Notes under the pieces: model-generated
The model's input: only the letters and a program-made list of their open reading frames with translations
Databases searched by the model: none
Told to the model about the DNA's origin: nothing
In this document: one piece after another, positions 1 to 8,900 of the stretch
Numbering within the stretch: the first letter of the stretch is position 1
How the letters are laid out: every line of letters starts with the position of its first letter
DNA from: a virus
Length of the DNA: 52,900 bases
IMG/VR virus record: IMGVR_UViG_3300025118_000020
Span: 1 to 52,900 of that record
Direction: 5' to 3' (one strand)
Made by a program: the position numbers and the translations under genes

Positions 1-67
1 CCCAATTTTCTTAATTTCTGTTGGTATAAAGAACTGTTATTTGATATTATTCGTCTTTCGTCGTATC

Positions 68-1162
68 TCAAGTTACATCTCCGGCGCGGCTGTGCGCCTC
101 GTGCCACGAGCCGGCCTCGCGCGTAGAGGCTGCATCCTGGAATTCTCGGATCTCCCGAGAAGCTTCTTTCATGACACGTTCGCGATCCGCATTCCAAGCT
201 CGCTCGCTGGCGAGGGCGCGGCCGTGCGCATCCTGCCCAGCGTCGTCGAGCTCAGCGGGGTGGGTACTGACCCAGGCGCTGCTGCCATCGGTGCCGGTGT
301 CGCGCAGGGCGGCGGATGGAGGGGGGCCATCCGCCGGGCTCGCCTGTGGGTCGTCGGCACCTTTGAGTTCCTTCTTGGGCTTCTTCTCCCCGCCGGTCAC
401 TCCAGTTTTCTGGGCGTTTGAGTTGATACCATACGGGAATTCATTAACCAGAAACTTACCATCAGGATCAGACCCCAACACTTCACCGTGAAGCACCGTG
501 AAATCAAACCCAATTGATATTTCCTTTGGTATCATGTTGCCGTCGTCGTCCCACAAGAAACCAACCTCCACTTCGTGGGTGATGTTTAAACTTCCTATGA
601 ACCCAGATAACCAATTTGATCCCTTGCTAGCTCCCGAGATTAGATTCGCGAATTTAATCTCGACAACGGGGGCTGCTTGGGGAACGGGGGGTGCGCCGCC
701 AGGAGGCTGCATCCACACTGGGTATAGGAAGTTCACCAACCTTCCAATCTGCGCTATGTTGAATCGTCCCTCTGATTTGCTGGCCGAAACAACCTTAAAC
801 GATAGCGCTATTTTCCTCGAAGTTCTCTGAAATGTGGGAATGGGATCCATCCTTGCAAAAACGGCCTCTTCGTTCCAGCTTGAACCAAAGGAATCAGAAA
901 AACCAGTTATCATTGCCCGGAACCTTGCTACTTTCTTTTGGTTACCAAAAACCTGACGGATCAAAATATGGGCTTGTTCATTCTTCTCAAGCCCCGCCGG
1001 CTCCAAAGAAGGTCGCGAGTGAGACTTCCGCCACTTGGCCAGCTGGCGTGGGCCATCTTTGTTGAAGTCGTCGAGATCTGGGGCCCAATCGGGTCTCGGT
1101 TTTGATGGCGATGCTCTTTTTTTCTGTTGAATTATTTCATCTGGTAGAAAATGGTGCGGCAT
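68..1162 (-). CDS. Baseplate / tail-tube junction protein (gp48/gp54-like position)
   Basis: A 364-residue protein encoded directly after the tape measure gene, where T4 carries genes 48 and 54 (the proteins that cap the hub and start the tail tube). Residues about 65-245 form a mixed alpha/beta body. It includes a beta-rich stretch with GFLWDDDGNMIPKEISIGF followed by FTVLHGE, a pattern I associate with baseplate proteins that sit on the tube. The last 110 or so residues are low-complexity, rich in Pro, Ala, Asp and Arg, and look disordered; the DNA there (68-400) is much richer in GC than the rest. The ATG at 1162 has only a weak upstream ribosome site. The structural role is supported mainly by context; the exact T4 equivalent is uncertain. 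Confidence 0.55.
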   Translation of the reverse strand: MPHHFLPDEIIQQKKRASPSKPRPDWAPDLDDFNKDGPRQLAKWRKSHSRPSLEPAGLEKNEQAHILIRQVFGNQKKVARFRAMITGFSDSFGSSWNEEAVFARMDPIPTFQRTSRKIALSFKVVSASKSEGRFNIAQIGRLVNFLYPVWMQPPGGAPPVPQAAPVVEIKFANLISGASKGSNWLSGFIGSLNITHEVEVGFLWDDDGNMIPKEISIGFDFTVLHGEVLGSDPDGKFLVNEFPYGINSNAQKTGVTGGEKKPKKELKGADDPQASPADGPPPSAALRDTGTDGSSAWVSTHPAELDDAGQDAHGRALASERAWNADRERVMKEASREIREFQDAASTREAGSWHEAHSRAGDVT

Positions 1163-1189
1163 TTTATTGTTTACAACCCAAGATTAGCG

Positions 1190-3832
1190 CTAGTATATAC
1201 GCGCTGCTGATCCCGGTGAAGCCCTCCTGTTATCTAAACTTGTTCTCTTTGCTGATCGTGCTGTAACTACACCATTTTGTACGAGGTTTATTTCCCCAAT
1301 AGAAGTTGCAATAGCCAGCGCGGTATCATGCCCAGTCTGCCCAAGCTTATTCAAAATCCCCCTTAACAAACCATTTGTTACTGATGAACCCCCGGCAGTG
1401 GAAGTTGCAGCTTCCGAGTTATAAGCCGCTGCCGTAGCAGCAACGGATTGTGCCAAATTAACGTTATTCGCATCAAGATTATTTACTGCATGGATTGTAT
1501 TACCAAATGCGTTGGCGGCTGGACTGGCATCTGGGCCCCCTGCAGCATTGGCCTCGTTTATCATCTTGGCTATTTCGGCCATCGCTTCAAGCTTTTCGAG
1601 GGGCAACAACAATAATCCAACCGCAAGGGCAGCAAATCCAGCGCCCAGCGAAAGCATCGCGTGCCCAGCAGCAGCTGAAACGGATGCCAGCGTGGCGACC
1701 AACGGAACGAGCAGCGTTGTTGATGCCAGCACTTTCTCAATCCCAGAAGCATTCCTTCCAAGTGAATCGGCCAAAGAAGCCATCCCTTCGGAAGCCATCC
1801 AAACGCCTGCGCCAATCCCCAAGAATGCTGCTCCCATTGCCAGAAGGGGTGGAACCGCAGCCCAGCCCACAGATGCCACCGCGACTAAACCAACAGTCAA
1901 AACCCCAAAAGCCAAAGTCATTGACATGAGAAGGGGTACAACGGCCTGCATTTCTGGTCCCGATAGTCTTCCGAGGGCATCAACCAGATTAACAATACCG
2001 GTAGTGGCCAACCAAATACCCGCGCCGACTCCCAACACGGCAGCGCCAAAGGCAAGAAGACCAACGGCGCCTCCCTGTGCTGCCTTTCCTGCTGTGCCCG
2101 CGCTCACGCCGACTGCTTGAATAGCAGGCCCGGTGGCGGCAAGACTACTTGATAATACAGAAGATAAGGCGGCTCCCAAGCCAAGAACCTTTCCAGTAAA
2201 GAAGACAATGATCCCAGTTCCAAGGGCAAATACTCCAAACCAATCGCCCATGGTTTTCTGAAGGGACAGAATTTGATCCGCGAGCCAGCCAAGAGGTTTC
2301 AAAAGGAATGACATATTCATAGCAAAGCTCTTTGCAATCGCTGAGAACTTCTGGACAACAGACATTGCATCTTGTGTAACCTTTTTAAATTTTTCTTCTG
2401 ACATCGTCGCAGATTCTACACGAGACTGCATCACTCTATATTCAGAGGAACTCATTCCAAGAAGTTTATTCGCTTGGGCCATATCTTTGATGCCGGCGGC
2501 GTTTGCAATCGCAATCTGTTGAAATTTCCCCATCGTCGAAAATTGTCTACCTGATGCTTCTATGGCCGCAATCGTTAATCCAATTCTTTCGTGTTCTTCT
2601 GCATTTATCATCTGAACTGTGTTCAGGTATGGACCACCCAATAGGGCGTTCAACTTACCAACGGCAGTTGCACCAGTGGCAAACACATCAAACTGGCCAG
2701 CATAGCTAAGCAGCGCGGCCATCTCGGCGCCGCTTGCTTTTGCGGCGGCAGCGAGGCCCTGGAAAACGTTAATCATATTTCCGCCGTGTGCGGCCAGTTG
2801 AGAAGAAGCTTGCGTAAACTGTGTAAAAATAACTTCGGGTGGCACCTTGAGTGCCTGCCCCAGTCCAACAAGGTTCCGCGTTGTAGAGACCGCTTGCGAC
2901 GATGACATTTTGAGGCCCTTGGTCATAAAGTCCAAGGCTTGAGCGGCTTGTCTCGATCCCACCCCAAATCGATCAAGAAGGGCGGTCGTCTGAACGAGAT
3001 TCATCTGGGCTGATTTATTCATCTCCGAGAATCCAGCCATGTTTGAGAACAAATCACCAGTCGCTCTCGCAGCCTGTGCCGTTGAAACGCCATATGTTCT
3101 TAAATTAATGTGTGAATCAATGATGATATCATTATAAGCGCCGCCTGCGCCGGTTGCTTGCTTGAAGCTTGCGATGGCTGCATCTTGTTCCTTAAGGAGA
3201 GCCACGGTTGCTTCTGTAACCTTGGTAATGAGTCCGCCACCCATGTTGGATACGGAAAACTGCTCTCTCATTGCCGCCGTTAAGGAGCCCATGCTCCCTC
3301 GCATCGTGGCCAACTGAAGAATTTGGCCCTCTGTCGTGTTTACCCACGCGTCAGTAACGCCGAGGAGGCCTCCCATCGTGCCAGAGAGATTGCCAGCAAG
3401 TTGAGTTCTCTTTTTAAGCTGCGCCATTCCCGCTGTTTCAAGGTCCAAGGCCTTCTTCATTGCTGGGACTTGGCCGCTCTCTATTGCGGTTTTTACTTCC
3501 CTTAATAATCTTAATCTTTGTGCTTGTTCTCCTGTTAAGCCGGCGGCGGTGTCCTTAATGCGGGTAAGGTAGCCGACTTGCGTGTCAAGTTCAACATTAC
3601 TCAGACTAAGATATTCTCGCATTCTTTCAGCAGCTTGAATACGAATCTCTGCTTGGGTTTGGATTAATTCTGATTGTTTTATTTGCTCGCCAGATAGTTG
3701 ACGAATGCGTAGCTCTACATTCTCTTTTCTACGCCTGAGTTCAAGATCTTGTTCATAGAGAGCATTAAGCTCCCCTTGAAGCTCTATCTCTGATTGTATT
3801 TTTTTTATAGGTCCTTCTTCGTCAGCAGCCAT
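1190..3832 (-). CDS. Tail tape measure protein
   Basis: An 880-residue protein that should set tail length and be passed into the host envelope at infection. Residues 1-130 are charged and alpha-helical with coiled-coil character (many Glu, Gln and Arg). The middle is Ala/Gly/Ser/Met-rich helix. Residues about 530-760 carry several long hydrophobic segments, such as WFGVFALGTGIIVFFTG and GLLAFGAAVLGVGAGIWLA, typical of tape measures that cross a membrane. The gene lies after tube, hub and chaperone-like genes and before the tube-junction gene, the position of T4 gene 29. T4 gp29 is shorter (about 590 residues), so a longer tail is implied. The ATG at 3832 follows AGGA. The call comes from architecture and order, since tape measures diverge quickly. 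Confidence 0.8.
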   Translation of the reverse strand: MAADEEGPIKKIQSEIELQGELNALYEQDLELRRRKENVELRIRQLSGEQIKQSELIQTQAEIRIQAAERMREYLSLSNVELDTQVGYLTRIKDTAAGLTGEQAQRLRLLREVKTAIESGQVPAMKKALDLETAGMAQLKKRTQLAGNLSGTMGGLLGVTDAWVNTTEGQILQLATMRGSMGSLTAAMREQFSVSNMGGGLITKVTEATVALLKEQDAAIASFKQATGAGGAYNDIIIDSHINLRTYGVSTAQAARATGDLFSNMAGFSEMNKSAQMNLVQTTALLDRFGVGSRQAAQALDFMTKGLKMSSSQAVSTTRNLVGLGQALKVPPEVIFTQFTQASSQLAAHGGNMINVFQGLAAAAKASGAEMAALLSYAGQFDVFATGATAVGKLNALLGGPYLNTVQMINAEEHERIGLTIAAIEASGRQFSTMGKFQQIAIANAAGIKDMAQANKLLGMSSSEYRVMQSRVESATMSEEKFKKVTQDAMSVVQKFSAIAKSFAMNMSFLLKPLGWLADQILSLQKTMGDWFGVFALGTGIIVFFTGKVLGLGAALSSVLSSSLAATGPAIQAVGVSAGTAGKAAQGGAVGLLAFGAAVLGVGAGIWLATTGIVNLVDALGRLSGPEMQAVVPLLMSMTLAFGVLTVGLVAVASVGWAAVPPLLAMGAAFLGIGAGVWMASEGMASLADSLGRNASGIEKVLASTTLLVPLVATLASVSAAAGHAMLSLGAGFAALAVGLLLLPLEKLEAMAEIAKMINEANAAGGPDASPAANAFGNTIHAVNNLDANNVNLAQSVAATAAAYNSEAATSTAGGSSVTNGLLRGILNKLGQTGHDTALAIATSIGEINLVQNGVVTARSAKRTSLDNRRASPGSAARIY

Positions 3833-3843
3833 TAATTAAAATC

Positions 3844-4167
3844 CTATTTGAGGGGCCATTTAATTCCGGTAGAGGTCTCAAATTTTGAGACAGCCCTGTC
3901 AAGATCCGCCTTACTTCTAAATGTTGATGGGTCACTAAGCCCGTGTCTTTGTAGGGCCTTCATATAAGAAGACTCTTGTGCAACCGTTGCTGCAAAATCC
4001 CGAATACTGGATTTTGATCCTCGAACTTGAAACCCCAAGTTATTCAGCCCAAACATTCTTTTAAGAAGTAGCTCAATCGCGGTTCCCATTTGCCGTAAAA
4101 AACTTTCATTTAATTGTTCTTTATCAACAGTTAGGTCAATAACGATTTCTTGTTTAAGGTCGTCCAC
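3844..4167 (-). CDS. Small protein between chaperone-like gene and tape measure
   Basis: A 107-residue protein of unknown function, predicted mainly helical, ending in SKFETSTGIKWPLK. I place the start at the GTG at 4167 because GGAGG lies 8 bases upstream; a longer reading from a TTG at 4182 would use that ribosome site as coding sequence. It is the first gene after a terminator (4213-4232) and a CTATTTA promoter candidate (4190-4198), so it probably opens a new transcript with the tape measure and the tube-junction gene. Its position near T4 genes 27/28 suggests a baseplate-hub or tape-measure partner, but no sequence motif confirms this. Confidence 0.6.
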   Translation of the reverse strand: MDDLKQEIVIDLTVDKEQLNESFLRQMGTAIELLLKRMFGLNNLGFQVRGSKSSIRDFAATVAQESSYMKALQRHGLSDPSTFRSKADLDRAVSKFETSTGIKWPLK

Positions 4168-4189
4168 AATAAATCCCTCCAATGCTTTG

Positions 4190-4198
4190 TAAATAGTT
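4190..4198 (-). promoter_or_regulatory. Late-promoter candidate, AACTATTTA
   Basis: On the minus strand the sequence reads AACTATTTACAAAG. It ends 22 bases before the GTG start at 4167 and lies just past the terminator at 4213-4232. The same nonamer occurs before the sheath (9318), the gp13-position gene (11995) and a 51-residue gene (27731). Placement fits the -10 element of a T4-type late promoter, whose T4 version is TATAAATA. The promoter role is inferred from recurrence and position. Confidence 0.55.
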
Positions 4199-4212
4199 AT
4201 AAGATAAAAATA

Positions 4213-4232
4213 AAGCCGGCGTGGGCCGGCTT
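4213..4232 (-). terminator. Rho-independent terminator after the gp51-position gene
   Basis: A perfect 8-bp stem (AAGCCGGC / GCCGGCTT) with a 4-base loop. On the minus strand it is followed by TATTTTTATC. It starts 8 bases after the stop of the gene at 4241-4498. A T-rich run also follows on the plus strand, so it may work in both directions. It separates the sheath-tube-gp26 transcript from the tape-measure transcript. Confidence 0.8.
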
Positions 4233-4240
4233 GTTATTTT

Positions 4241-4498
4241 TTAAGGAGACTTTGATTTTCGACGGGCCTCTTCCATCTGTTTTCTTTCTTCTTCGAACTG
4301 TTTTCCTAAACGTGTAAGAAACCACCTCCTGAGTCCAACAGGAAGATTGTACGCTTCAAAAAAACTCCACCCGCCATGGTATTTTAAAAGAAAAAACTCT
4401 TCATAAACGCTTTTTAAGTATTCATCACTGAGGCCAAAAAAAGTCTGTGGTAAACGGGACATCAACCATCGTTGAAGCGCCACATTCGCCACAGACAT
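4241..4498 (-). CDS. Small tail/hub assembly chaperone-like protein (gp51 position), overlapping gp26
   Basis: An 85-residue protein with many aromatic residues (FFLLKYHGGWSFFEAYNLP, then RRWFLTRLGKQFEEERKQ) and a highly charged C-terminal helix. This resembles small assembly factors encoded between tube and tape-measure genes, and the position matches T4 gene 51 (baseplate hub assembly). Its first 74 bases overlap the 3' end of gp26 in another frame. The ATG at 4498 is preceded by AAGGAGG (4502-4508) lying inside gp26, with a short 3-base gap. A run of seven T residues in the overlap could also let gp26 ribosomes shift +1 into this frame. Reality as a gene is very likely; the chaperone role is inferred from position. 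Confidence 0.7.
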   Translation of the reverse strand: MSVANVALQRWLMSRLPQTFFGLSDEYLKSVYEEFFLLKYHGGWSFFEAYNLPVGLRRWFLTRLGKQFEEERKQMEEARRKSKSP

Positions 4499-5285
4499 AT
4501 TCCTCCTTCAGTTCAACTGCCGGGGCACACTCTTGATATGTCGTTCTGATATATCTTGAATCGCCTGCAGGGCATGCTCCAATAAATGACTCAATCACTT
4601 GCTTATCGGTTTGTCCGTTAATGGAAACAATGATGGTTCTCAGCTGATTTGTAAGCGCACTTTCAGGAAGTTTTAGTTTCTTTTGTCTTTCGGAAAGCTT
4701 TAGCAAGCTTTTTTCGTCGGCACCCGACAAGAGACGACATTCGACAGCGACACCAAGTTTGGGGGTTCTCATGATGAAAGTCCCTACCTCGGTTTGTTGG
4801 ACATTTAATTCCTCTAGATCTCCGGAAGTTCTTCTATCGGCCGCTTCCAGGTTGAACTCGTGTCTTCCGTGGGAAAAACAAATTGGGCAAATAATCTTTG
4901 TATCGTATTCACTCCCATATCCGTTAATTCGACAAGAAATAAGAATTGCATTCTTATCTCCAAGCAAAAGGGTGTTGGGATCAATAGACCTGTCTACAAG
5001 AACGCTCCTGATCAAGCGGTCGATGGCCAGCCCCTTTTTTAATAAAGATTTGTCCGCAAGGATATCTTCTTCCTTGGCGGTCATATACTTAATTTCTACG
5101 CACTCTTCATTGTGTAGGGGGTGAGCGGGAGGATAGAATTGGCCCCCGGACGGAAGATCAACGAACTCCGTGGGGGCGACGAACGATAAACTGTTTTGGT
5201 TTTCTGAAATTAAATCTTGAATTGCTGGACTAACTTCTGCGTGGACCGGGTTTGATGTTACCCGGTCTTGATTATTTCTTGACAT
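4425..5285 (-). CDS. gp26: Baseplate hub protein gp26-like (T4 baseplate protein family)
   Basis: A 286-residue protein resembling the T4 gp26 baseplate family. Recognisable parts are an N-terminal VDLPSGGQFYPP segment (about 43-53), KYMTAKEEDILA (66-77), a central DR...V.VDRSIDPN segment and a C-terminal aromatic tail ending FFWPQ. Two cysteine pairs, CPIC (133-136) and CGEC (265-268), could together hold a zinc ion, which is unusual enough to note. The ATG at 5285 follows AGAGGAGAA. It comes after the tube gene, as expected for tail assembly genes, and its 3' end overlaps the next small gene. The T4 relative helps form the hub of the baseplate. Confidence 0.75.
   Translation of the reverse strand: MSRNNQDRVTSNPVHAEVSPAIQDLISENQNSLSFVAPTEFVDLPSGGQFYPPAHPLHNEECVEIKYMTAKEEDILADKSLLKKGLAIDRLIRSVLVDRSIDPNTLLLGDKNAILISCRINGYGSEYDTKIICPICFSHGRHEFNLEAADRRTSGDLEELNVQQTEVGTFIMRTPKLGVAVECRLLSGADEKSLLKLSERQKKLKLPESALTNQLRTIIVSINGQTDKQVIESFIGACPAGDSRYIRTTYQECAPAVELKEEYVCGECGASTMVDVPFTTDFFWPQ
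4436..4442 (-). other. U7 slippery run in the gp26/chaperone overlap
   Basis: The minus strand has seven consecutive T residues ending 8 bases before the gp26 stop codon. In the gp26 frame it is read GAC TTT TTT TGG. A one-base forward slip of the second TTT still pairs with TTT and continues as GGC CTC AGT GAT in the frame of the 4241-4498 gene. Frameshifting at this site is an inference only. Confidence 0.35.
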
Positions 5286-5335
5286 TTTCTCCTCTTAGGT
5301 TTGAATATAATATAAATTTAGCGGGGGTTATCCAA

Positions 5336-5923
5336 TCATTTGCCGCCTGCCCAGGCGGCGGCGAGGTCTGTGAGATCACCGCCCGTAATGACTCTAATGT
5401 CTGGATCTTTCCTGGCATAGTCATACTGAATTGTTAGGCCAATTTCGACCAAGTCATCAGCACCATAATCCAAATCGCCATAGTCCACCATCTTGATCCA
5501 GGGATTAACAAGAATCCAGGCTTCAATATCATTTCCCTTGTGATCAAGTTGTACAATCTGGAATTCATTCCCGAACGCGCTGACCGATGCCCCCTTCGTG
5601 ATTGCTCTCTTACTCGATTGTGGGTCTTCAGGAATTGTATAGCCTGATTTTGTCATCATCTCATCGATAATTGTGACAATATCTCTTTCACCACCAATGT
5701 CAACCAAAGAGAGGCTAACTTCTTTCCATTCCAAACGAGCAGGAAAATGAAAGGTATGGTTGAGCCACTTGTGTGCAACGGAACCAATTTCAAAACTTGG
5801 CTTCCTTACGTTTTTTGCAGCCAACTGTAAGGCTCCATGATCGGTATTGGTGAATCTAACTATCCACCGAAATTTTCGCTTAGGGTCTGAGAATTGTGAG
5901 CCCCAAAAAGGTGCTGTCGGCAT
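5336..5923 (-). CDS. gp19: Tail tube protein gp19
   Basis: A 195-residue protein that polymerises as the inner tail tube. It has the gp19 pattern: an N-terminal KFRWIVRFTN strand, KNVRKPSFEI (residues about 38-47), HKWLNHTFHFPARLEWKEVSL and a C-terminal WIKMVDYGDLDYGADDLVEI segment before the last strand. Length is close to T4 gp19 (163 residues) with a short Ala/Gly-rich tail. The ATG at 5923 follows GAAGGAGG at good spacing. It is directly downstream of the sheath gene, the conserved gp18-gp19 order. A promoter candidate lies at 5955-5963. Confidence 0.93.
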   Translation of the reverse strand: MPTAPFWGSQFSDPKRKFRWIVRFTNTDHGALQLAAKNVRKPSFEIGSVAHKWLNHTFHFPARLEWKEVSLSLVDIGGERDIVTIIDEMMTKSGYTIPEDPQSSKRAITKGASVSAFGNEFQIVQLDHKGNDIEAWILVNPWIKMVDYGDLDYGADDLVEIGLTIQYDYARKDPDIRVITGGDLTDLAAAWAGGK

Positions 5924-5954
5924 TATCTTATTCCTCCTTCAAGAATAACCACAC

Positions 5955-5963
5955 TAAATAGCC
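5955..5963 (-). promoter_or_regulatory. Late-promoter candidate before the tube gene, GGCTATTTA
   Basis: Minus-strand GGCTATTTAGTG ends 31 bases before the gp19 ATG, in the short gap after the sheath stop. It keeps the CTATTTA core but lacks the AA found in the best copies. It would let the tube be made in excess of the sheath. Inferred from recurrence. Confidence 0.4.
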
Positions 5964-5974
5964 TTTGAACAAAT

Positions 5975-8900
5975 TTATTCTTCAAAAGAAGCTCCTGTTG
6001 ACGTAATGATAAAGTCAAGAGCAATAAATTCGATTGCTCGCGCTGGTTTCAAGAAAATCTTAGCATACATGATGTTTCTATCAACTAGCTCAGGGGTGGT
6101 TGTGGTTCTATCAAGAACCAACTTATAATCGGTTAAACCAAACCTTGCTTGAACTGTTGCAAGAAGCGGCGTGACCTGTCCCCTAAAGCGAGCCCACGTA
6201 GCTTCAACATTTTGATCGAACAGGATTCGCGATGCTGCAAATGAAATTTCCTTTTTAAGGAAAATCAACAACCTACGAACATTAATCCTATCCAATGCGG
6301 ATCGTGTGACCTGCAACGTCTTCTGTCCGAAGATCACAATCCCCTCTGCTGGGAAAGTGGCGATCGGGTTAACGTTGTGTTCATAAAGGTCGTCTCGATC
6401 TTTCGATGAGAGTCTTTCTCGGACAGCAACAACCGCGAGCCCAGAATCTCCCTCGCTCAAACCTCCCCGGTTAAATCCGGCAGGTGCGAACCAAAGCTCA
6501 CTTTGTGTTGCACTGTTGCCCATTACACCGAGGGCGACAACCGAGGGCGGCACCCAAAGGGTTTGACCAGTGGTCGCAGTATCCCTAACCAGCACCCAGG
6601 GATAATAAGCACAGCCGTAGCTAGAATTAATATTTCTATCCTTTAGCGCATTAACTGTGTTTGTTACATCTCCGAGATTATCGCCTTCTGAGAAGGGGGT
6701 CGTACGCTCAGAACGAGGCGTATACCCATTTTCCAGATCGATAATCGCGAGAACATCCCCTCGTTCCTCACAGTTATCAATGAGGCGGTCGGTTAAGAGG
6801 TCTTTTGTTAGCCCAGGGACAGCGGCCAGATTAATATCAAGGCCTTCTGCGTCCTGTACCATATCAATGGCCCTACGATAAGTATTATACACGAAGTTGT
6901 TCGCTTCAGTTACGGCGCCAGTCATTAGCCTATTGGCTAGTGGTTCCCGCTCACGAACATCGAATCCATCAAAGCCACCAAACAGTGGTAATGTGAACTT
7001 ATCGTATCCAAGCTTAGTCAATCCATCCAAATCAGCCGTATAGTTGATACCGTTCAACGTGGTTGCATTAACCGTTAAGGATGTACCATTCACTCGTGAG
7101 CCAGAATTATACACCGCGACAACCATCTTGTCATTTGCGGTGATAGGTCCACTTGCGCTAAGATCATCCAAGGTAAAGTATACAGAGGTATCAGACAAAT
7201 CACTAACGCTTATTGGCTGTGTTCGAACGAGGTCTAGGTAGGATTCTTGGAATAATCGGCCACCCTCCAGTGTTCGTGTTTCAAGACCAAAGTACGCATT
7301 TCTCGCGTCACTGAGCGTTCTGTCATCAGCCGTGACTCTTAAATTAATTTTTGGATACTGAACGGTACCAGAGAACGCACCCGAAGAGGTGGTCCTAATG
7401 AATTCACCGGCGAGACCACCCTTGATTTCGTCATACCCCGTCACAAAGACCGAAGCCGTGTTCACCACCGTGTAGGCACTGTTCCCAAATGTGTTAGCGC
7501 TGCCGCTTTGAATGAAGAAGGTATTATATCGAGGCGGTCCATAGAATCCAGTTGGAAGTGCCCTCTCATTAATCGCCCCATCTCTTACGGCATCTGTAAC
7601 TTCAACATAGAGATACTTTGATCTATTCTCATAAAAACCATATGTGCGATTTCTTCGACTAACTTCGTCCCACTCCACACGCTGGTCACCGATTACACGA
7701 GCAATAAAATCTGCTGAGTTGGGATTAAGAGAAATATCTTCAAATCTCTCCAAAACAACCTTATTCGCATCAGTGTCTCGTACCGAGCGAACTTCAATTG
7801 AGAAGGTTCCCCACTTGTCATATTCATTATTTGAATATTTAAGATCTCTAATAGAAACTTTAATATTCTTTGCTGTCCAACCATCCTTGGCACGAGCGAC
7901 CAAACGGAACAACCTTAAGTCAGCTACAGAGGGGTCGAAAGCAGACGCCAATCCAAAATCTTGGTGGAAAACCCACCCTGACGATGCGCGTTCACTATCT
8001 TTCTTAAAGTTTCCGCCGCCGGCAGTGTTGGTATAGTCTGCAAGGGGCAAAATCACACCATAATATTTACCAGCTCCCAGAACTCCCTGTTCGTCATCAC
8101 CGCTCCTGAGATTTCCTTCGAAAGTTTCACCAAGCCAATAAATTTGAGCGTCCGTAGCAGTGTTGGTGTCATCGTTCGCCAAAGTAGGATTAGTATTAAA
8201 AACCTTACGGATAAATCTGTTTGAAGCTGGGTTGAAATCAAACGCCGTAGTGCTTACTACGCTAGTTGAGCCATTGTTATTGGTAATCTTCGCCTTAAAG
8301 GCGATTTCGTTGGAATCGCCAACGCTTCCTATTAGAATTCCTGCCCCAGACGTTTCGCCTGACCCAGCATACTGGGTGCCGACCAAGTCAACAGCTCCGC
8401 TGACAGCATCAAAATACCACACCGCGGCTAGAGTACCATTAACAAGTGTTTCCGTGGCACTTCCGCCATCGAATCCAAGTGTAGACCCAGACTCAAAATT
8501 GTCCACAATAACATCAGTGTTCGCGCCCACTGCATTTCTTCGAATTGAAACTGTTTGGTCTTCATCCGGACCGAGGCCGTTGACAGCATAAGTTACCGTT
8601 ACGCCAAGGGTTTGGCTATTAATCGAGGCAGTGACCCGCTCGGCGATGCCCTGAACGTTTGTTGTTCCAAGCAGTCCAACTGTCGTGGTTACTAAAGCGC
8701 TCGCCTCATCAAAAGTGAAAAGAGCATTTCCTAGAGTACCGGTAATTTGGAAAGTGCCGCCATCTAAACTGCCAGTCATTTGACCAAAGTCTGAGCCGTG
8801 ATCAGCTGAGGCAGAAAGAATAATACTACCTGAAGCGAATTCGCCCAAAGATCCCGAATCGAATACGAAGAGGCCCTGTGCGCCGCCGCCGCCATTAGGC

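Noticed and set aside
1-67. A further gene at the left edge
   Set aside because: No minus-strand ATG or ribosome site is present in these 67 bases; it reads as intergenic and AT-rich.
41-830. Long plus-strand open frames opposite the gene at 68-1162
   Set aside because: They are antisense to a well-placed tail gene, have no ribosome sites, and arise from high GC content.
4168-4182. TTG start for the gene at 3844-4167
   Set aside because: It would translate the GGAGG that serves the GTG at 4167.
5304-5335. AT-rich element with weak -35/-10-like words before gp26
   Set aside because: The TTGGAT and TATATT words have poor spacing, and the CTATTTA core is missing; too weak to call.
8160-8591. 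A 143-codon plus-strand frame opposite the sheath gene
   Set aside because: It is a shadow of the sheath reading frame, with no known domain or initiation signal.
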